A stretch of DNA of 64,000 nt from the NCBI GenBank assembly GCA_963932145.1, contig OZ010616.1, positions 47,497,250 through 47,561,249 on the forward strand, in the 5' to 3' direction. The position numbers and the translations under genes are program-made. The notes under the pieces are model-generated. The model saw only the letters and a program-made list of their open reading frames with translations, was not told the origin of the DNA and made no database searches. Origin of the DNA: Acanthosepion lycidas (lineage: Eukaryota; Mollusca; Cephalopoda; Sepiida; Sepiidae). This document shows, one piece after another, positions 63,065-64,000 of this stretch. The stretch's first letter is position 1; each line of letters begins with the position of its first letter.

Positions 63065-63225
63065 AAGGCTATAGGACCCAATCTGTCCTGCTATTCCCTC
63101 TATAGGGAGAAGAGATGGATTCATAACTTCCCCAAAGGTATTTGTGTGCAAGTAAATGTAATAAATCTGACTGGAATTCAAACTTGTCTCTCAGACTTTT
63201 CATTCTGGTAGCAAACTCAAGTGTG
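63065..63225 (-). mobile_element. tRNA-like SINE, copy 6
   Basis: TAGGACCCAATCTGTCCTGC, GGATTCATAACTTCCCCAAA, GGTATTTGTGTGCAAGTAAA and GGAATTCAAACTTGTC are shared with the other copies, especially that at 31495. Confidence 0.68.
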
Positions 63226-63966
63226 ACATAGGGTTATAAGTTTTTAATTTTATTAATTACTTAATATTAAATTGACAACCACTTATCACTGTTCTCAGTA
63301 CCAGTTATAAGTGGTAATCATTGGCTTATCAAATTTTTAAAATGTGAGGCAATAAACCCACTTTGCAGCTGTTTAATTTTCTTTTTCTTCATAAATTATT
63401 ACATTGTTATTTTGATTTCTTAGGCTATATGTTTGTCAAGTTTTTTTTGTTTTTTTCTTTCAAATAAATCAGATAATATAGCAAGTATTTAAAACAAACA
63501 TTCTATTTTCATTTTGCTATTAAAGTTTCTCTTTTCCTTTTTATTTTATGACAACTGTATTACTATGGTCTAACACAAGTATATAAACTTGTATAATTTA
63601 ACTTAATTTCTATTTGAATTTCTGAGATGAGGTATTATCATTATTTACATTGATCCCCTAGATCAGGGCTTCTTAACATTACTTGAGAATAATAAAATAT
63701 GGAAGATAACATATTCAAAATAACCAATTCAAGTGTTGAAAATCATTTGCCCTATCTTGGTGATGTTAATAGCTTTAATGTATAGCTTCTATCTATATGA
63801 CAAAAGTAAGGATTATTAGACTAAATTTGTGAGACTTTGAGTAGATGCCCCATTTATTTGTTAAACAGTATTTTTCACTTACCAGTCTGAATATTTGACA
63901 AATCTCATTAAAGATAAATATGCTGTCTCTAGCAGGTAAATGAACATAAATAAATATACTCTTTAG

Positions 63967-63986
63967 CAAAAAAAAAAAAAAAAAAA
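63967..63986. repeat. Poly(A) tract
   Basis: About 20 consecutive A near the window end. Confidence 0.9.
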
Positions 63987-64000
63987 TGGTGCATCTACTC

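Larger units (their letters stand above)
20173..64000 (+). other. Probable intron 1 of the WWC/KIBRA-like gene (incomplete)
   Basis: From the donor at 20173 to the window end I found no exon matching the second WW domain or the later coiled-coil and C2 regions. The sequence is AT-rich with transposon relics, microsatellites and homopolymers. Long first introns are usual for this family in other animals. Whether another gene, antisense transcript or alternative first exon lies within it is not settled; the GC island at 36.3 kb is the main candidate. Confidence 0.6.

Noticed and set aside
20173..64000. A second WWC exon (second WW domain) in the window
   Set aside because: I looked for a WW-encoding stretch with a GWEE-type start and an acceptor site and did not find one; a profile search on the + strand would be decisive.

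Overview
The window is AT-rich eukaryotic DNA dominated by transposon remnants, fold-back MITEs, long homopolymers and (TA)n microsatellites, with almost no coding capacity. I could support only one host protein-coding feature: the first coding exon (20045-20172, + strand) of a WWC/KIBRA-family gene. It encodes the start of the protein and its first WW domain and ends at a splice donor. Intron density, the WW sequence, a Pif1-type Helitron helicase, several Tc1/mariner lineages and 3'-fragmented LINEs point to a metazoan. The repeat style suggests an invertebrate, possibly a mollusc or cephalopod, but that is inference.

Region 1-19.7 kb is intergenic or upstream. It holds a 27-copy, 118-bp minisatellite (2671-5852) that looks like a local expansion of a segment of a dispersed repeat. 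It also holds a decayed antisense Helitron helicase (about 6530-8060), a pogo/Tigger-like MITE (10412-10586), an antisense Tc1 transposase pseudogene (about 10614-11410), a 55-bp tandem array (12152-12456), several hairpin MITEs, and a TIR-to-TIR mariner-type element with a broken transposase (about 15439-17030). A striking 118-bp-arm inverted repeat (17077-17341) adjoins that element.

Region 19.74-20.04 kb is richer in G+C and CpG, contains a full palindromic CRE (TGACGTCA) and ends in an A26 leader just before the WWC start codon. It is the likely promoter and 5'UTR.

Region 20.17-64 kb reads as a very long intron 1 of the WWC gene. No second WW exon was recognised. Inside it are SINE-like repeats (six copies, all in one orientation), LINE 3' ends, an antisense LINE reverse-transcriptase relic with an internal 125-bp triplication, a second pogo/Tigger-like MITE, a second 80-bp mariner hairpin, a U1 snRNA pseudogene fragment, and an isolated GC-rich island (36280-36540) with many strong helices. 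The island is the best candidate for an undescribed structured RNA or an internal CpG element.

Most short open reading frames are products of repeats or chance and were not annotated as genes.
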